Shown here: positions 63,799-64,000 of the stretch, piece by piece
How positions within the stretch are numbered: the stretch's first letter is position 1
How the letters are laid out: each line of letters begins with the position of its first letter
Source: Microglena sp. YARC
Lineage: Eukaryota > Chlorophyta > Chlorophyceae > Chlamydomonadales > Chlamydomonadaceae
Direction: 5' to 3'
Assembly (NCBI GenBank): GCA_022414725.1
Contig: JAJSRW010002151.1
Location: forward strand, 54,600 to 118,599
Length of the DNA stretch: 64,000 nucleotides
Notes under the pieces: model-generated
The model's input: the letters and a program-made list of their open reading frames with translations, nothing else
Databases searched by the model: none
Told to the model about the DNA's origin: nothing
Translations under genes and position numbers: made by a program

Positions 63799-63860
63799 CT
63801 TTGCATGTGTTTCCATGAAGCCGACCGGTTAAACCGGGTGCTCATGGAACACATGCAAAG
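63799..63860. other. Large hairpin
   Basis: CTTTGCATGTGTTTCCATGA (63799-63818) pairs with TCATGGAACACATGCAAAG (63842-63860), one T bulged, around a 23-base loop that itself holds CCGGTT/AACCGG. It might be a terminator, a processed RNA, or an excision scar. It is unlike the other repeats. Confidence 0.5.
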
Positions 63861-64000
63861 TACTCAACACTGTGACACTGCAACTAATCCATGCCGGGAG
63901 TCGCAATGCGTGAGTGCTGACTGTCCCGCCTGATGTGAACGGACTCCGCCCACCAGGCATGGACGCTCAGCGGACTTGGGCACGCGCTAGGCAGGCGCCT

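Noticed and set aside
1..64000. Full reassignment of TAA/TAG (Gln) and TGA (Trp)
   Set aside because: Many genes end normally with each of the three stops at positions that fit neighbours, and at one interrupted site the paralogue has Pro. Decay, read-through or an ambiguous code are kept as options.
1..64000. tRNA or rRNA genes
   Set aside because: I saw no cloverleaf with a matching TTCRA loop and acceptor stem and no rRNA-like sequence; a dedicated scan was not possible.

Overview
The window looks like part of a large eukaryotic DNA virus genome, or of a giant virus integrated in a green alga and partly decayed. Viral traits are a polymerase-SF3 helicase fusion replication protein (36.3-38.6 kb), two small A32-like P-loop ATPases, a C5 DNA methyltransferase, a roughly 2,200-residue fibre-like protein with RCC1 repeats, a second phage-tail-like fibre, ankyrin proteins, Fanzor nucleases and IS630/Tc1/mariner transposases. 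The green-algal hint is a complete pherophorin-type secreted protein at 41.2-42.7 kb, a family typical of volvocine algae. No capsid, B-family polymerase, ribosomal or tRNA gene was seen. The lineage call is inference.

Layout. 1-27 kb is a repeat-rich accessory zone: small coiled-coil genes, ankyrin proteins, a caspase-like protease, an LRAT-like protein, a retropepsin-like gene interrupted by a complete mariner-Fanzor element (4306-7769), paralogous gene pairs, and many dispersed and tandem repeats. 27-35.3 kb is a compact plus-strand fibre cluster. 36.3-40.3 kb holds the replication protein followed by 258-bp tandem repeats and a partial copy of itself. 40.6-50 kb holds a zinc-binding protein, the pherophorin, an Ala/Pro-rich repeat protein, the methyltransferase, a DUF2177-like membrane protein, a SLATT-like 2TM protein and a long coiled-coil protein. 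50-52.2 kb is a membrane-anchored coiled-coil protein with a long Ala-Gln-Ala-Arg tract. 52.2-54.4 kb is a second, broken mariner-Fanzor element with a nested MITE. 54.7-64 kb is gene-poor and largely unrecognised, though it carries the same MITE and element ends as the rest.

Mobile elements dominate the story. Family 1 has TA-flanked ends beginning CAGTCRRCGGAA and carries an IS630/mariner transposase followed, in overlap, by a Fanzor1 nuclease, then a structured right end that could be the nuclease guide RNA. Family 2 has ends beginning CAGTTGTTCTCAAAT and carries another mariner transposase plus Fanzor RuvC-III remnants. Family 3 is a roughly 165-bp MITE with 25-30 bp terminal inverted repeats and TA target duplications, present in at least eight whole or partial copies. 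Family 4 is a roughly 140-bp inverted-repeat element ending in GTGACA-rich arms. The best single result is that the family 1 element sits at a TA inside a retropepsin-like gene, and that joining the flanks at one TA restores an open frame ending in a stop that overlaps the next start.

Decay is widespread. At least seven genes carry one in-frame stop (TAA, TAG and TGA all occur) followed by convincing continuation. At least six others are split by a single frameshift. This fits relaxed selection on an integrated virus, uncorrected homopolymer errors, or recoding. All functional calls come from reading motifs by eye; no database search was possible.
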